DNA from: Actinoplanes couchii
GTDB lineage: Bacteria; Actinomycetota; Actinomycetes; Mycobacteriales; Micromonosporaceae
Assembly: GCF_016862075.1 (NCBI RefSeq)
Contig: NZ_BOMG01000024.1
Coordinates: 1-64,000, forward strand
Direction of reading: 5' to 3'
DNA: 64,000 nt
Shown here: positions 41,722 to 50,607 of the stretch, piece after piece
Layout: every line of letters starts with the position of its first letter
Numbering within the stretch: the first letter of the stretch is position 1
Made by a program: the position numbers and the translations under genes
The notes under the pieces: model-generated
Seen by the model: only the letters and a program-made list of their open reading frames with translations
Told to the model about the DNA's origin: nothing
Database searches by the model: none

Positions 41722-42348
41722 ATGACCAACCACGCGCGCGCCGAACGGGACCTGCTCGCCGACCTGCTGGTTCGCGAGGGCTCGGACGCGCCGACCCTGT
41801 GCGAGGGCTGGACCACCCGTGACCTGGCCGCACACATCGTGGTCCGCGAGCGCCGGCCGGATTCGGCGGTCGGGATGCTGGTCAAGCCGCTGCAGGAGTA
41901 CGGGGAGCGGATCCGGCTGGCCCGCGCGGCCCTGCCGTACAACGAATTGATCTCGCAGTTGCGGCAGCCGCCCGCCTGGAGCCCGATCAGCAACCCGCTC
42001 GTCGAACCGCTGGCGAACACGATGGAGTTCTTCATCCACCACGAGGACGTGCGCCGGGGCTCCGGCGACTGGCAGCCCCGGCTGCTGGACCGGGAGTTCG
42101 AGGCGGTGCTCTGGAGCAACGTCAAGCTGATCGCCCGGGCCTCGCTGCGCCGTCTCGGGATCACCGCCGCGATCGACCCGGCCGGGCTCCCGCCGGTCCG
42201 CAACGGCGCGGATCCGCAGGTCACGATCCGGGGCGACGCCGGCGAGCTGGCTCTGTTCTTCTTCGGGCGGCAGCGGGCCACCCGGGTCACGATCGAGGGC
42301 CCCGCCGACATCGAGGACCGGCTGCGGACGGCCCGGATGGGCATCTGA
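41722..42348 (+). CDS. TIGR03085-like DinB/MDMPI-fold metal-binding protein
   Basis: A 208-aa protein of the mycothiol-dependent maleylpyruvate isomerase-like four-helix bundle. The opening ERDLLADLLVREGSDAPTLCEGWTTRDLAAHIVVRERRP carries the first metal histidine (AAHIVVRE), and NTMEFFIHHEDVRRG carries the other two. This matches the TIGR03085 family, common in actinobacteria. A mycothiol-linked transferase role is inferred from the fold only. It is divergent from the ABC exporter pair. Confidence 0.85.
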   Translation: MTNHARAERDLLADLLVREGSDAPTLCEGWTTRDLAAHIVVRERRPDSAVGMLVKPLQEYGERIRLARAALPYNELISQLRQPPAWSPISNPLVEPLANTMEFFIHHEDVRRGSGDWQPRLLDREFEAVLWSNVKLIARASLRRLGITAAIDPAGLPPVRNGADPQVTIRGDAGELALFFFGRQRATRVTIEGPADIEDRLRTARMGI

Positions 42349-42413
42349 CAAAAAGAAGGATCGGCCCATCCGATCGGGCCGGAATTGGCTCCACCGATGG
42401 TCCGATCCGGCTC

Positions 42414-42419
42414 TAGGTT
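42414..42419 (+). promoter_or_regulatory. TAGGTT -10 box, leaderless start
   Basis: Ends six bases before ATG 42426; no Shine-Dalgarno is visible. Confidence 0.5.
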
Positions 42420-42425
42420 CGTGGC

Positions 42426-43721
42426 ATGACCGCACGCACCGACCTGTCCGTCTCCCAGGGCGCCGCGCTCTCCGTCGGCGCCGTCCTGGGCACCGGGCTG
42501 ATCTCCCTGCCCGCGCTGGCCGCCGACGCCGCCGGGCCCGCCTCCCTGCTCGCCTGGCTCGCCCTGATCGTCCTGTCCGCGCCGCTGGCCTGGACGTTCG
42601 CCGCCCTCGGCGCGCGCTATCCGGACGGCGGCGGGGTCTCCACGTACGCGGGCATGGCCTTCGGTCCCAAGGTTTCCGCCGCGGTCGGCTGGACCTTCTA
42701 CTTCGCGGTTCCGCTCGGCGCCCCGGTGGCGGCCGGATTCACCGGCGGGTACGTGTCCGACGTCCTCGGCGGTGGCCGGGGCACCGAGATGGCCACCTTC
42801 CTCGCGCTGGTCACCGTCGCGTACCTGATGAACTGGTTCGGTCTGCGGATCTCCGGCCGGGTGCAGGTCGGCCTGTCGGTGGCGCTCGCCACGATGCTGG
42901 TGCTGACCGTGATCGCCGCCCTGCCGCACGCCCGCTGGGACAACCTGACCCCGTTCGCCCCGCACGGCCTGGCCGGGGTGGGCGCCGCCGCGGCCCTGCT
43001 GGTCTGGGGTTTCGCCGGCTGGGAGGCGCTGTCCTCGCTGTCGGCCGAGTACCGCGATCCGCGGCGCGACGTGCCCCGGGCCACCCTGATCGCGGTTGCC
43101 GTCGTCGGCGTGCTCTACCTGGCCGTGGCCGCGGTCAGCGTGCTCGCTCTCGGCCCGGCGCTGGCCGGCAGCCGGGCCCCGCTCGCCGACCTGCTGGCGA
43201 TCGGCCTGGGCGGGCCGGTCCGGCTGCTCACCGCGGTGATCGCGGTGGTGCTCACGCTGGGTGCGATGAACGCCTACTTCGCCGGGTCGAGCCGCCTCGG
43301 CGTGGCCCTGGCCCGGGACGGCGCGCTGCCGGCCCGGGTCTTCGGCGGGCAGCGCCGCTCACTCACCTTCATCTACCTCGCCGGTATCGGCTGCGCGCTG
43401 CTCCCGTTCGACCTGCACACCGCCGCCCTGCTGACGACCGGCTGCTTCACCCTGGTCTACGTGATCGGCACGGCCGCCGCGCTGCGCCTGCTGCCCGGCA
43501 TCGGGGCCCGGCTGGTCGCCGGGACCGCGTTCACCGCGGTCGTCGGGCTGCTCTGGCTGAACGGCGCACCGGCCCTGCTCAGCCTGGTCATCGCCGGGGC
43601 CGCGCTGCTGTATCAGGCGATCAGGCGGGCCAGGACGGACAGGCCCTCCTCGATCCGGTCCGGGTCGACCGCGCCGAACCCGACGACCAGCCCGCCGGCC
43701 ACCGACCGTTCCCCGGTGTAG
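42426..43721 (+). CDS. APC-family amino-acid permease
   Basis: A 431-aa membrane protein with about 12 helices. The first helix carries the substrate-binding glycine motif GAVLGTGLISLPALAA, followed by the APC pattern of TM2-3 (GARYPDGGGVSTYAGMAFG). The C-terminal ~30 residues are polar. The substrate is an amino acid or amine by family. The last 109 bp overlap the 3' end of the convergent MocR gene; the extra polar tail may be a result of that overlap. A regulator-transporter pair is plausible. Confidence 0.88.
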   Translation: MTARTDLSVSQGAALSVGAVLGTGLISLPALAADAAGPASLLAWLALIVLSAPLAWTFAALGARYPDGGGVSTYAGMAFGPKVSAAVGWTFYFAVPLGAPVAAGFTGGYVSDVLGGGRGTEMATFLALVTVAYLMNWFGLRISGRVQVGLSVALATMLVLTVIAALPHARWDNLTPFAPHGLAGVGAAAALLVWGFAGWEALSSLSAEYRDPRRDVPRATLIAVAVVGVLYLAVAAVSVLALGPALAGSRAPLADLLAIGLGGPVRLLTAVIAVVLTLGAMNAYFAGSSRLGVALARDGALPARVFGGQRRSLTFIYLAGIGCALLPFDLHTAALLTTGCFTLVYVIGTAAALRLLPGIGARLVAGTAFTAVVGLLWLNGAPALLSLVIAGAALLYQAIRRARTDRPSSIRSGSTAPNPTTSPPATDRSPV

Positions 43722-45013
43722 TGCGTCAGGTCCTCCACGAACACCCCCTGCCGCCGGGCCGCGGCCGCCACCCGGGCGCTGCCCTCGAACAGCGCGGTCA
43801 TGTGCAGGCCCGCGTTGCTCGGGAGCACCTCCAGTTCGGGAATCCGTTCCAGCGCGGCGGTGACCCGGGCGTGCCGATCCGCGTACGCCCGGCCCGCCTT
43901 GCGCACGTGCCGGGCGAACAGGCCGTCCTCGATGAACCGGGCCAGCGCCGCCTGCACCGCTGTCTGCCCGTGCACGTCGGAGAGCTGCCGGGCCGCCAGT
44001 ACGGCCGGCCGCACCCCCGGCGGGACCAGCACGAACCCGAGCCGTAAGGCCGGCAGCATGGTTTTGGAGAAGGTGCCGACGTAGAGCACCCGGCCGGCCC
44101 GGTCCAGCGTGCACAGCGGCTCCAGCGGCCGCGCCGAGAACCGGAACTCGCTGTCGTAGTCGTCCTCGACGATCGCCACCGGCCGGGTGCCGGCCCAGGC
44201 CAGCAGCTCCTGACGGCGGGCCAGGCTCATCGTGCGGCCCAGCGGGAACTGGTGCGACGGCGTCACGTAGACCAGCCGGGCCCGGTCCGGGAGATCCGCC
44301 ACCACCAGGCCCTCGGCGTCCACCGGCACCCCGGCCACCCGGACCCCCAGGGCGGTGAACAACCGGCGGGCCGGCGGGTAGCCGGGCTCCTCGACCGCCA
44401 CCACGTCACCGGGCCGCAGCAGCACCCGGGCGATCAGGTCGAGGGCGTGCTGGGTGCCGTTGGTGACCACCACCTCGTCGGCGGTGGTCCGCACCGACCG
44501 GGCCACCCCCAGGTGCCGGGCGATCGCGGCGCGCAGCCCCGGATGACCGGCCGGGCCGGCGTACGTCCCCGGCCCGTTCGCCCCCAGCCGCAGCTCGGCC
44601 CCGACCAGCCGCCGCCACGTGTCGAACGGGAAGAGCCGGGCGTCCGGGATGCCGGTGCGGAAGTCGTAGCGGGGCGCCGGCACCTCGCCGCTCATCGACG
44701 CCGGGGTGAGCGCCCAGCCGGCCCGCGGGCGCAGCGGGTCGGCGGCCGGCCGGCGGGCCCGGGGCACGGTCCCGCTGCCGGACACGAACGTCCCGGCGCC
44801 CACCCGCGCGGTCAGGAAGCCCTCGGCGATCAGCCGCTCGTACGCCCCGGCCACACTCCCGCGGGAGATCCCCAGGTCACCGGCGAGCACCCGGGTGGCC
44901 GGCAGCCGGAACCCGGGCGGCACCCGCCCGTCCACGATGGCCGCGCGCAGGGCCCGGTAGACGGCCGCGGTCCGCTCCCCGGACGGGTCGATGATCAGAT
45001 CCACATCGCTCAA
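43613..45013 (-). CDS. MocR-family regulator (GntR HTH fused to aminotransferase)
   Basis: A 466-aa PdxR/MocR-type regulator. The N-terminal GntR winged helix (about 15-80, LAGDLGISRGSVAGAYERLIAEGFL) is linked to a fold-type I aminotransferase domain with PLP lysine in TFSKTMLPALRLG and the TNGTQHALDLIARVLLRPGD and DYDSEFRF motifs. Such proteins sense PLP or amino compounds and often control pyridoxal synthesis or transporters. The target here could be the convergent permease or the acyl-CoA ligase upstream of it. Confidence 0.92.
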   Translation of the reverse strand: MSDVDLIIDPSGERTAAVYRALRAAIVDGRVPPGFRLPATRVLAGDLGISRGSVAGAYERLIAEGFLTARVGAGTFVSGSGTVPRARRPAADPLRPRAGWALTPASMSGEVPAPRYDFRTGIPDARLFPFDTWRRLVGAELRLGANGPGTYAGPAGHPGLRAAIARHLGVARSVRTTADEVVVTNGTQHALDLIARVLLRPGDVVAVEEPGYPPARRLFTALGVRVAGVPVDAEGLVVADLPDRARLVYVTPSHQFPLGRTMSLARRQELLAWAGTRPVAIVEDDYDSEFRFSARPLEPLCTLDRAGRVLYVGTFSKTMLPALRLGFVLVPPGVRPAVLAARQLSDVHGQTAVQAALARFIEDGLFARHVRKAGRAYADRHARVTAALERIPELEVLPSNAGLHMTALFEGSARVAAAARRQGVFVEDLTHYTGERSVAGGLVVGFGAVDPDRIEEGLSVLARLIA

Positions 45014-45173
45014 CGTAATTCCCCGGCGACGCGGATCGGGGGTGGGGCCGGGAACGAACTACGATTAGGGAGATCAGGTTGGTCCGACACCCTAGCCCCG
45101 ATGCCGCACGACCATTACTGTGCGGTAACCCTTTAGTTACGTACCCCCGTTGATGTTTAAGGCGGCGCCCGAT

Positions 45174-46997
45174 ATGGCTCTCCCAGTCCCTTACCGGTCG
45201 ATCCCCGACATATTCTTCCAGCGCGTGGCCAAAACCCCGGACGCGCGGGCGTTCGCCGGGCCGAACTCGACCGACACGGGTGCCGACTGGCTGACCTGGC
45301 GTCAGGTCGGCGAGCGGGTGAAGGCGATCGGCGCCGGTCTGCGGGAGCTGGGGGTCGGCCTGGAGGACCGGGTCGCGATCCTGTCCAACACGCGGCTCGA
45401 GTGGATCCTCGCCGACCTGGGCATCAACGTCGCCGGCGCGGCCGCGACCACGGTCTACCCGACCACCGAGCCGGAGGACACCGCGTTCATCGTGTCCGAC
45501 TCCGGGTCGAAGATCCTGATCGCGGAGAACGCGAAGCAGGCCCTCAAGCTGTCCGGCGCGCAGACCGCCGTCACCAAGGTCGTGCTGATCGACGGGCCCG
45601 CCGACGCCGGCGCCACCCCGCCTCAGATCACCCTCGCCGACCTGGAGAAACTCGGCAGTGACGCGCTGAGCCGCGACCCCGGCCTGATCGACGCGGTCAC
45701 CGAGCAGCTCGGCCCGGACAACGTGGCCACCCTGATCTACACCTCCGGCACCACCGGCCGCCCCAAGGGTGTCGAGCTGCTGCACAAGGGCTGGACCTGG
45801 GAGGGTGTGGCGCAGGAGAGCCTGGGCCTGTTCTCCCCGGAGGACCTGCACTACCTGTGGCTGCCGATGTCGCACGCGTTCGGCAAGACGCTGCTCTGCG
45901 GCATCCTGCACGTGGGCGTGCCGACCTATGTCGACGGCCGTGTCGACCGGCTGATCGACCTGCTCGCGGTGATCAAGCCGACGCTGATGTGCGCCCCGCC
46001 GCGGATCTACGAGAAGGTCTACAACAAGACCGTCACCAACGGTCTCGGCGGCACCGGCCTGAAGCCGAAGATCTTCAGCTGGGCGGTCGCCACCGGCAAG
46101 AAGCGGGTCGCCCTGATGCAGGCCGGCCGGCCGGTCCCCGGGCTGCTGGCGTTCCAGTACTCGATCGCCGAGAAACTGGTCTTCAGCAAGCTCCAGCAGA
46201 AGCTCGGCGGCAACATCAACGTGCTGGTCAGCGGCTCGGCCGCGCTCAGCAAGGACATCTCGGAGTTCTTCGCGGCGGCCAACCTGCCGATCCTGGAGGG
46301 CTACGGCCTGACCGAGTCGTGCGCCGCCAACTTCGTCAACCGCCGCGGCAAGCTGAAGATCGGCTCGGTCGGTCAGCCGCTCGGTGACCTGGAGGTCCGC
46401 ATCGACGCCGACGGCGAGGTGCTGCTGCGCGGCGCCCCCGTCATGCGCGGCTACCACAACCTGCCGGAGGCCACCGCCGAGGCGTTCACCGAGGACGGCT
46501 TCCTGCGCACCGGTGACATCGGCGAGGTCGACGCCGACGGCTACCTGAAGATCACCGACCGGAAGAAGGACCTGGTCAAGACGTCCGGTGGCAAGTTCGT
46601 CGCCCCGTCGGCGATCGAGGGCGCGTTCAAGGCGGTCTGCCCGTACACCTCGCAGGCGGTGGTGATCGGCCAGAACCGCAACTTCGTCACCATGCTGATC
46701 GCCCTCGACGAGGAGGCCATCGTGGGCTGGGCCGCCGGCGGCCCGCTGGCCGGCAAGTCCTACGCCGAGATCATCGCCGCCCCGGAGACGAACGCGCTGG
46801 TCGAGGGCTACATCGCCGAGCTGAACGCCAAGCTGAACCGCTGGGAGACGGTCAAGAAGTTCGCCCTCCTCCCGCGCGACCTGACCATCGAGGACGGCGA
46901 GATCACCCCGTCCATGAAGATCAAGCGCCGCAGCGTGGAGACCAACTTCGCCGGCCACATCGACAAGATGTACGAGGGCAGCCTCGCCCAGATCTGA
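45174..46997 (+). CDS. Long-chain fatty-acid-CoA ligase
   Basis: A 607-aa AMP-forming ligase (FadD15 type) activating fatty acids through an acyl-adenylate. The P-loop-like motif LIYTSGTTGRPKGVELLHKG, the adenylate motif GYGLTESCAANFVN, FLRTGDIGEVDADGYLKITDRKKDLVKTSGGKFVAPS and the C-terminal lysine region ITPSMKIKRRSVE are all intact. ATG 45174 has AAGGCGG 8 nt upstream; ATG 45153 is an alternative. It is monocistronic and divergent from the MocR gene. Confidence 0.94.
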   Translation: MALPVPYRSIPDIFFQRVAKTPDARAFAGPNSTDTGADWLTWRQVGERVKAIGAGLRELGVGLEDRVAILSNTRLEWILADLGINVAGAAATTVYPTTEPEDTAFIVSDSGSKILIAENAKQALKLSGAQTAVTKVVLIDGPADAGATPPQITLADLEKLGSDALSRDPGLIDAVTEQLGPDNVATLIYTSGTTGRPKGVELLHKGWTWEGVAQESLGLFSPEDLHYLWLPMSHAFGKTLLCGILHVGVPTYVDGRVDRLIDLLAVIKPTLMCAPPRIYEKVYNKTVTNGLGGTGLKPKIFSWAVATGKKRVALMQAGRPVPGLLAFQYSIAEKLVFSKLQQKLGGNINVLVSGSAALSKDISEFFAAANLPILEGYGLTESCAANFVNRRGKLKIGSVGQPLGDLEVRIDADGEVLLRGAPVMRGYHNLPEATAEAFTEDGFLRTGDIGEVDADGYLKITDRKKDLVKTSGGKFVAPSAIEGAFKAVCPYTSQAVVIGQNRNFVTMLIALDEEAIVGWAAGGPLAGKSYAEIIAAPETNALVEGYIAELNAKLNRWETVKKFALLPRDLTIEDGEITPSMKIKRRSVETNFAGHIDKMYEGSLAQI

Positions 46998-47124
46998 CCC
47001 GCACTCCCCCGAGGCCGGCCGACCGCTCCAGGTCCGCCGGCCTCACCCTTTCCCCCGCGCGGCGACGCGATACTCCCGGTCCGGCCGCGCCTGGCGGGAA
47101 CGTTCCCCGGCAAACCCCTCATCT

Positions 47125-47229
47125 GTTACGAGTAGGAAGTCCCGCACCAGTCGTCACCTCCCCTGGCGGCCCCGCGAGGCGGGCGGCCCGTCCCGGTCGC
47201 CCCGCGACCGCCGGGCCGGATGCGGCCCC
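47125..47229. repeat. Left ~105-bp inverted repeat
   Basis: GTTACGAGTAGGAAGTCCCG starts the outer end and the repeat runs inward to about 47229. It matches the reverse complement of 47807-47911 with about seven mismatches. The gene at 47357-47800 lies between the copies. Confidence 0.9.
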
Positions 47230-47340
47230 GCACCGGCAGCCTGGTCACCGTCTCCGGCCACAGCGCTGCCGCCCGGGATCCGCGGGCCCGCACCGGCAGC
47301 CCGCTCACCGCCTTCGGCAGCGGGGCTGCCGCCCGGAACA
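47221..47340. repeat. 60-bp tandem duplication upstream of the PNPOx-like gene
   Basis: 47221-47280 and 47281-47340 are diverged copies sharing CCCGCACCGGCAGCC and GCTGCCGCCCGG blocks. The second copy ends next to the -10 box of the following gene. Confidence 0.7.
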
Positions 47341-47344
47341 CGCA

Positions 47345-47350
47345 TAGGGT
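47345..47350 (+). promoter_or_regulatory. TAGGGT -10 box, leaderless start
   Basis: Ends six bases before ATG 47357; no Shine-Dalgarno is present. Confidence 0.5.
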
Positions 47351-47356
47351 GGACGG

Positions 47357-47800
47357 ATGATCGAAGAGCCTCGTTCCGCGGTCCAGCGCAAGGCCGACAC
47401 CCTCGCCCTGCTGTCGTCGCCGGTGCTGGACGGCTGGGTGGCCACCGACGGGCCGAACCTGGTTCCGCTGACCCTGGCCTGGTTCCGGGAACGGCTGATC
47501 GCGGCCACCGACGGCGCCAACCCCACCGCGAAGACCCTGATCGCCACCGGCCGCGCCCGGATCGGCCTGGGCCACACCCGCGACGTGGTCCTGGTAGACG
47601 CCGAACTGGAGCGTTGGCTCCCGGTCACCGAGGCCCCGGAGATCAACGACGCCTACACCACCCAGAACGACTGGGATCCCGGGAAGGCCGGCCCGTCCTA
47701 CGTCTTCCTGGTGCTCCGCCCGACCCGCATCCAGGCGTGGCGGGAGGCCGACGAGATCCCGGCCCGAACCCTGATGCGCGACGGTGCCTGGCTGATCTGA
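47357..47800 (+). CDS. Pyridoxamine 5'-phosphate oxidase-fold protein
   Basis: A 147-aa split-barrel protein of the PNPOx-like group. WVATDGPNLVPLTLAWFRERLIAAT, ATGRARIGLGHTRDVVLVDAEL and the C-terminal VFLVLRPTRIQAWREADE follow the barrel strand order. Such proteins bind FMN, F420 or heme; the cofactor cannot be assigned. It is enclosed by ~105-bp inverted repeats that begin about 130 bp upstream of its ATG and 6 bp after its stop, so gene and repeats may move or have been duplicated together. Confidence 0.8.
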   Translation: MIEEPRSAVQRKADTLALLSSPVLDGWVATDGPNLVPLTLAWFRERLIAATDGANPTAKTLIATGRARIGLGHTRDVVLVDAELERWLPVTEAPEINDAYTTQNDWDPGKAGPSYVFLVLRPTRIQAWREADEIPARTLMRDGAWLI

Positions 47801-47806
47801 CCGTCA

Positions 47807-47911
47807 GGGACCGCTTCCGGCCCGGCGGTCGCGGGGAGACCGGAACGGGCCGCCCGCCTCGCGTGGCCGCCACTGGAGGTGACGACTGGTGCGGGACTTC
47901 CTACTCGTAAC
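47807..47911. repeat. Right ~105-bp inverted repeat
   Basis: Reverse complement of 47125-47229 at about 93% identity. No transposase and no clear target-site duplication were found at the outer ends (CCCTCATCT on the left, AACACCGGG on the right). Confidence 0.9.
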
Positions 47912-48012
47912 AAACACCGGGTTTGAAAAAGTCGCCAGGCCGGCGGCGCGGGACGGACCGGGCGCCGGGAGATCGCCGCGTGGGAGGTGCGGGCGGCGGC
48001 GCGACAGTCGGG

Positions 48013-49464
48013 TCAGGCGATGACCGCGGGGGTTCGCCAGGTGGGGCGGGGGGTGTGGTCGAGGTCGTGGCGGACCGAGGCGATGCGGCGGATGGCCTCG
48101 GTCAGGTCGTCGGCGGGGAGGGTGAACGGCAGGCGCAGGAAGCGTTCCAGCGTGCCGTCCAGGCCGAAGCGGGGGCCGGGGGCCAGGCGGACGCCGACGT
48201 CCTCGGCGGCGCGGGACAGGGCGCTGGAGATCGGGCCGTCCAGCTCGGCCCAGATGGTGACGCCGCCGCCGGGAACCACGAAACGCCACTCGGGCAGCTG
48301 GGAGCGCAGCTCGTCGACCAGGGCGTCGCGGCGGAAGCGGAGCTGGTTGCGGCGGGCGGCGACGATCTCGGTGGACTGGCGGAGCAGGTGGACGGCGACC
48401 AGCTGTTCCAGCACGGGGCTGGACATGTCGACGCCGACCCGGATCGCGGCCAGGCGCTGGACCAGCGGGGCGGAGCCGCGGACCCAGCCGATGCGCAGGC
48501 CACCCCAGTACGGCTTGCTCATCCCGCCGATCGAGGTGACCCGGGAGTGCCTGTCGAAGACGGCCACCGGCGGCGGCATCGCCGGGGTGTCCAGCGGCAG
48601 GTCCACGAAGGACTCGTCGACGATCAGCTCGGTGCCGGTGGAATGCGCGGTGGCGACGAGACGCTCGCGCAGCTCGGCGGACATCAGGTGGCCGGTCGGG
48701 TTGTGGAACTCCGGGATGACGTACGCGATCCGCGGCCGGGTCTGGCGCAGCGCCCCGAGGAGCAGGTCGGCGTCCCAGCCGGTCTCGATGTCGACACCGC
48801 TGGTGCTGATCCGGGCGCGCCGGGCGGCCAGGGCGGCCAGCGCGTTGGGGTAGGTCGGCGTCTCCACCAGGACCGGCGCGCCGACCGGGACGGACAGCCG
48901 GAGCACCAGGTCGAGGGCCTGCTGGGTGCCGGCGGTGATCAGGATCTGTTCGGCGGAGGTGGGCACGCCCCGTGCGGTGTACCCCTCGGCGACGGCGGCC
49001 CGCAGCTCGGGCAGACCGGTCGGGTGGTACCCGGCGGTGCCCAGGTAGCGGGGCAGGTCGTCGGCGGCGGCACGGGCGGCGGGCACCAGCTCGACCGGGG
49101 CCGCGGACGCCGCCACCCCGAGGTCGAACTCCAGGTCGTCGTCGGCGGTCCACAGGCCGGACGTGCCGACCTTGTGACCGTGCGGCAGGGTGGTCCAGCT
49201 GCCGGCGCCGCGACGGCTGGTCAGGTGGCCGGTCTCGCGCAGCGCCCGGTACGCCGCGGAGATGGTGGTGCGGCTGATGGTGAGGGCCTCGGCGAGCTCG
49301 CGCTCGGCGGGCAGGCGCACGCCGAGGGCGAGCCGGCCGTCGGTCAGCAGTCCACGGACGGCGGTGGCGAGGGCGGCGTAATCGGGACTGCGGCGGCGGC
49401 CGGGCAGCGCATGCCAGCGGCCGAGCAGTCGAGCCAATTGGTCCCCGCGAACCGATGTCGTCAT
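48013..49464 (-). CDS. yczR: MocR-family regulator YczR
   Basis: A 483-aa GntR-aminotransferase fusion. The HTH (about 30-95, AEALTISRTTISAAYRALRETG) is followed by a fold-type I domain with PLP lysine in GGMSKPYWGGLRIGW, TAGTQQALDLVLRLSVPVGA and EFHNPTGHLMSAELR. ATG 49464 is preferred (GGGAGG five bases upstream). It is divergent from a YczE-type membrane gene, the arrangement that defines the YczR subgroup of MocR regulators. Confidence 0.92.
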   Translation of the reverse strand: MTTSVRGDQLARLLGRWHALPGRRRSPDYAALATAVRGLLTDGRLALGVRLPAERELAEALTISRTTISAAYRALRETGHLTSRRGAGSWTTLPHGHKVGTSGLWTADDDLEFDLGVAASAAPVELVPAARAAADDLPRYLGTAGYHPTGLPELRAAVAEGYTARGVPTSAEQILITAGTQQALDLVLRLSVPVGAPVLVETPTYPNALAALAARRARISTSGVDIETGWDADLLLGALRQTRPRIAYVIPEFHNPTGHLMSAELRERLVATAHSTGTELIVDESFVDLPLDTPAMPPPVAVFDRHSRVTSIGGMSKPYWGGLRIGWVRGSAPLVQRLAAIRVGVDMSSPVLEQLVAVHLLRQSTEIVAARRNQLRFRRDALVDELRSQLPEWRFVVPGGGVTIWAELDGPISSALSRAAEDVGVRLAPGPRFGLDGTLERFLRLPFTLPADDLTEAIRRIASVRHDLDHTPRPTWRTPAVIA

Positions 49465-49477
49465 GGCCACCTCCCAA

Positions 49478-49508
49478 GGATTGGCACTTTAACATCCGCG
49501 GATTGGCA
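49478..49508. promoter_or_regulatory. Direct repeats GGATTGGCA, 22-bp spacing
   Basis: GGATTGGCA occurs at 49478-49486 and 49500-49508, two helical turns apart, in the short yczR/yczE intergenic region. Direct repeats of this kind are known MocR binding sites, so this is probably the YczR operator. Confidence 0.6.
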
Positions 49509-49522
49509 TCGAGAGTGGCAAC

Positions 49523-50146
49523 ATGAACATGTTCCGTCGTGTGGTCCAACTGTTCGTGGGGCTCGTCCTCTACGGCGTGAGCATGGCCCTGATGATCGAG
49601 TCCGGCCTCGGGCTCAACCCGTGGGACGTCTTCCACCAGGGTGTTTCCGAGGTGACCGGGATCAGCTTCGGCGTCGTCGTGCTGCTGACCGGCATCCCGG
49701 TGCTGCTGCTGTGGATTCCGCTGCGGCAGAAGCCGGGTGTCGGGACGGTGGCCAATCTGGTCGTCGTCGGGTTCGCCGCCGATGCCGCCCTGCGCCTGCT
49801 GCCGCCCGGCGAGTCACTCCCGGCCCGGATCGGTCTGCTCGCCGGCGGCATCCTGCTCAACGGTTTCGCCACCGGGCTCTACATCGGCAGCCGGATGGGA
49901 CCGGGCCCGCGCGACGGGCTGATGACCGGAATCGTCGGCCGGTTCCCGCGGCTGTCGATCCGGGTCGTCCGCACCGGCATCGAGCTGTTCGTGCTGGGTG
50001 TGGGCTGGATGCTGGGCGGCACGTTCGGGGTGGGGACCATCGTGTACGCGGTGGCGATCGGCCCGCTGGTCCATCTGTTCCTGCCGCGGCTGACCGTTCC
50101 CGCCCCGGCCCGCAGTGATCTTCCGGACACATTCGCTTCCCGGTGA
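49523..50146 (+). CDS. yczE: YczE/YitT-like membrane protein
   Basis: A 207-aa protein with five to six helices: FVGLVLYGVSMALMIESGLGLNPWDVFHQGVS is the family signature, GRMGPGPRDGLM-like residues occur in the loop after helix 4 (GSRMGPGPRDGLMTGIVGRF). YczE proteins are of unknown transport function and are partners of YczR regulators. It is divergent from yczR. Confidence 0.9.
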   Translation: MNMFRRVVQLFVGLVLYGVSMALMIESGLGLNPWDVFHQGVSEVTGISFGVVVLLTGIPVLLLWIPLRQKPGVGTVANLVVVGFAADAALRLLPPGESLPARIGLLAGGILLNGFATGLYIGSRMGPGPRDGLMTGIVGRFPRLSIRVVRTGIELFVLGVGWMLGGTFGVGTIVYAVAIGPLVHLFLPRLTVPAPARSDLPDTFASR

Positions 50147-50171
50147 CGGCAACGCACGGCATCATTGCCCC

Positions 50172-50600
50172 ATGGGGGCCGGTGGCTGGAACTGGAACGA
50201 CGCTTGGATCTTCGTCTCCGCGGTCATCGCCGAGCGGCTGGAGCGGGACCGGGCGCTGCACGCCGCGCTGCCGGTGACCGGGGCGACCCTGGCCGACGTC
50301 ATCGCGGCAGCCGATTTCCTGCACCACAGCGTGCCCGCCCGCGAGGATCTCGAGGAGTCGGTGCGCCGCCTGGCCGGCGCCGGCCTGATCATCGTGGACG
50401 ACGATCTGATCCAGGTGGCCCCGCCCGGCGAGCAGCTGTGGCGGACCCGCCCGTTCAGCGGCCTGTCGTCCGCGGTGATGACCCTGCAGTCCCAGCTCAA
50501 CCGCTCGGCCGAGCCGGGCCACAGCGACTGGGACCTGGACGAGCAGGCGTACAACTCAGCGGTCCGGGAGTACAGCCTGCGGCTCGCCGACGGGCGCTAG
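50172..50600 (+). CDS. Hypothetical protein, winged-helix-like
   Basis: A 142-aa protein, not recognised. It opens with a Trp-rich MGAGGWNWNDAWIFVSAVIAERL, and the middle (GATLADVIAAADFLHHSVPAREDLEESVRRLAGAGLIIVDDDLIQVAPPG) has the helix-turn-helix then strand-strand pattern of a winged helix. A CATCAT box lies six bases before ATG 50172, so it may be leaderless. It is 25 bp from yczE and converges with hisF 7 bp away. Confidence 0.7.
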   Translation: MGAGGWNWNDAWIFVSAVIAERLERDRALHAALPVTGATLADVIAAADFLHHSVPAREDLEESVRRLAGAGLIIVDDDLIQVAPPGEQLWRTRPFSGLSSAVMTLQSQLNRSAEPGHSDWDLDEQAYNSAVREYSLRLADGR

Positions 50601-50607
50601 ACCCGCT

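Noticed and set aside
47113..47925. Insertion sequence with target-site duplication
   Set aside because: No transposase is present and the outer flanks do not match, so only the inverted repeats are reported.
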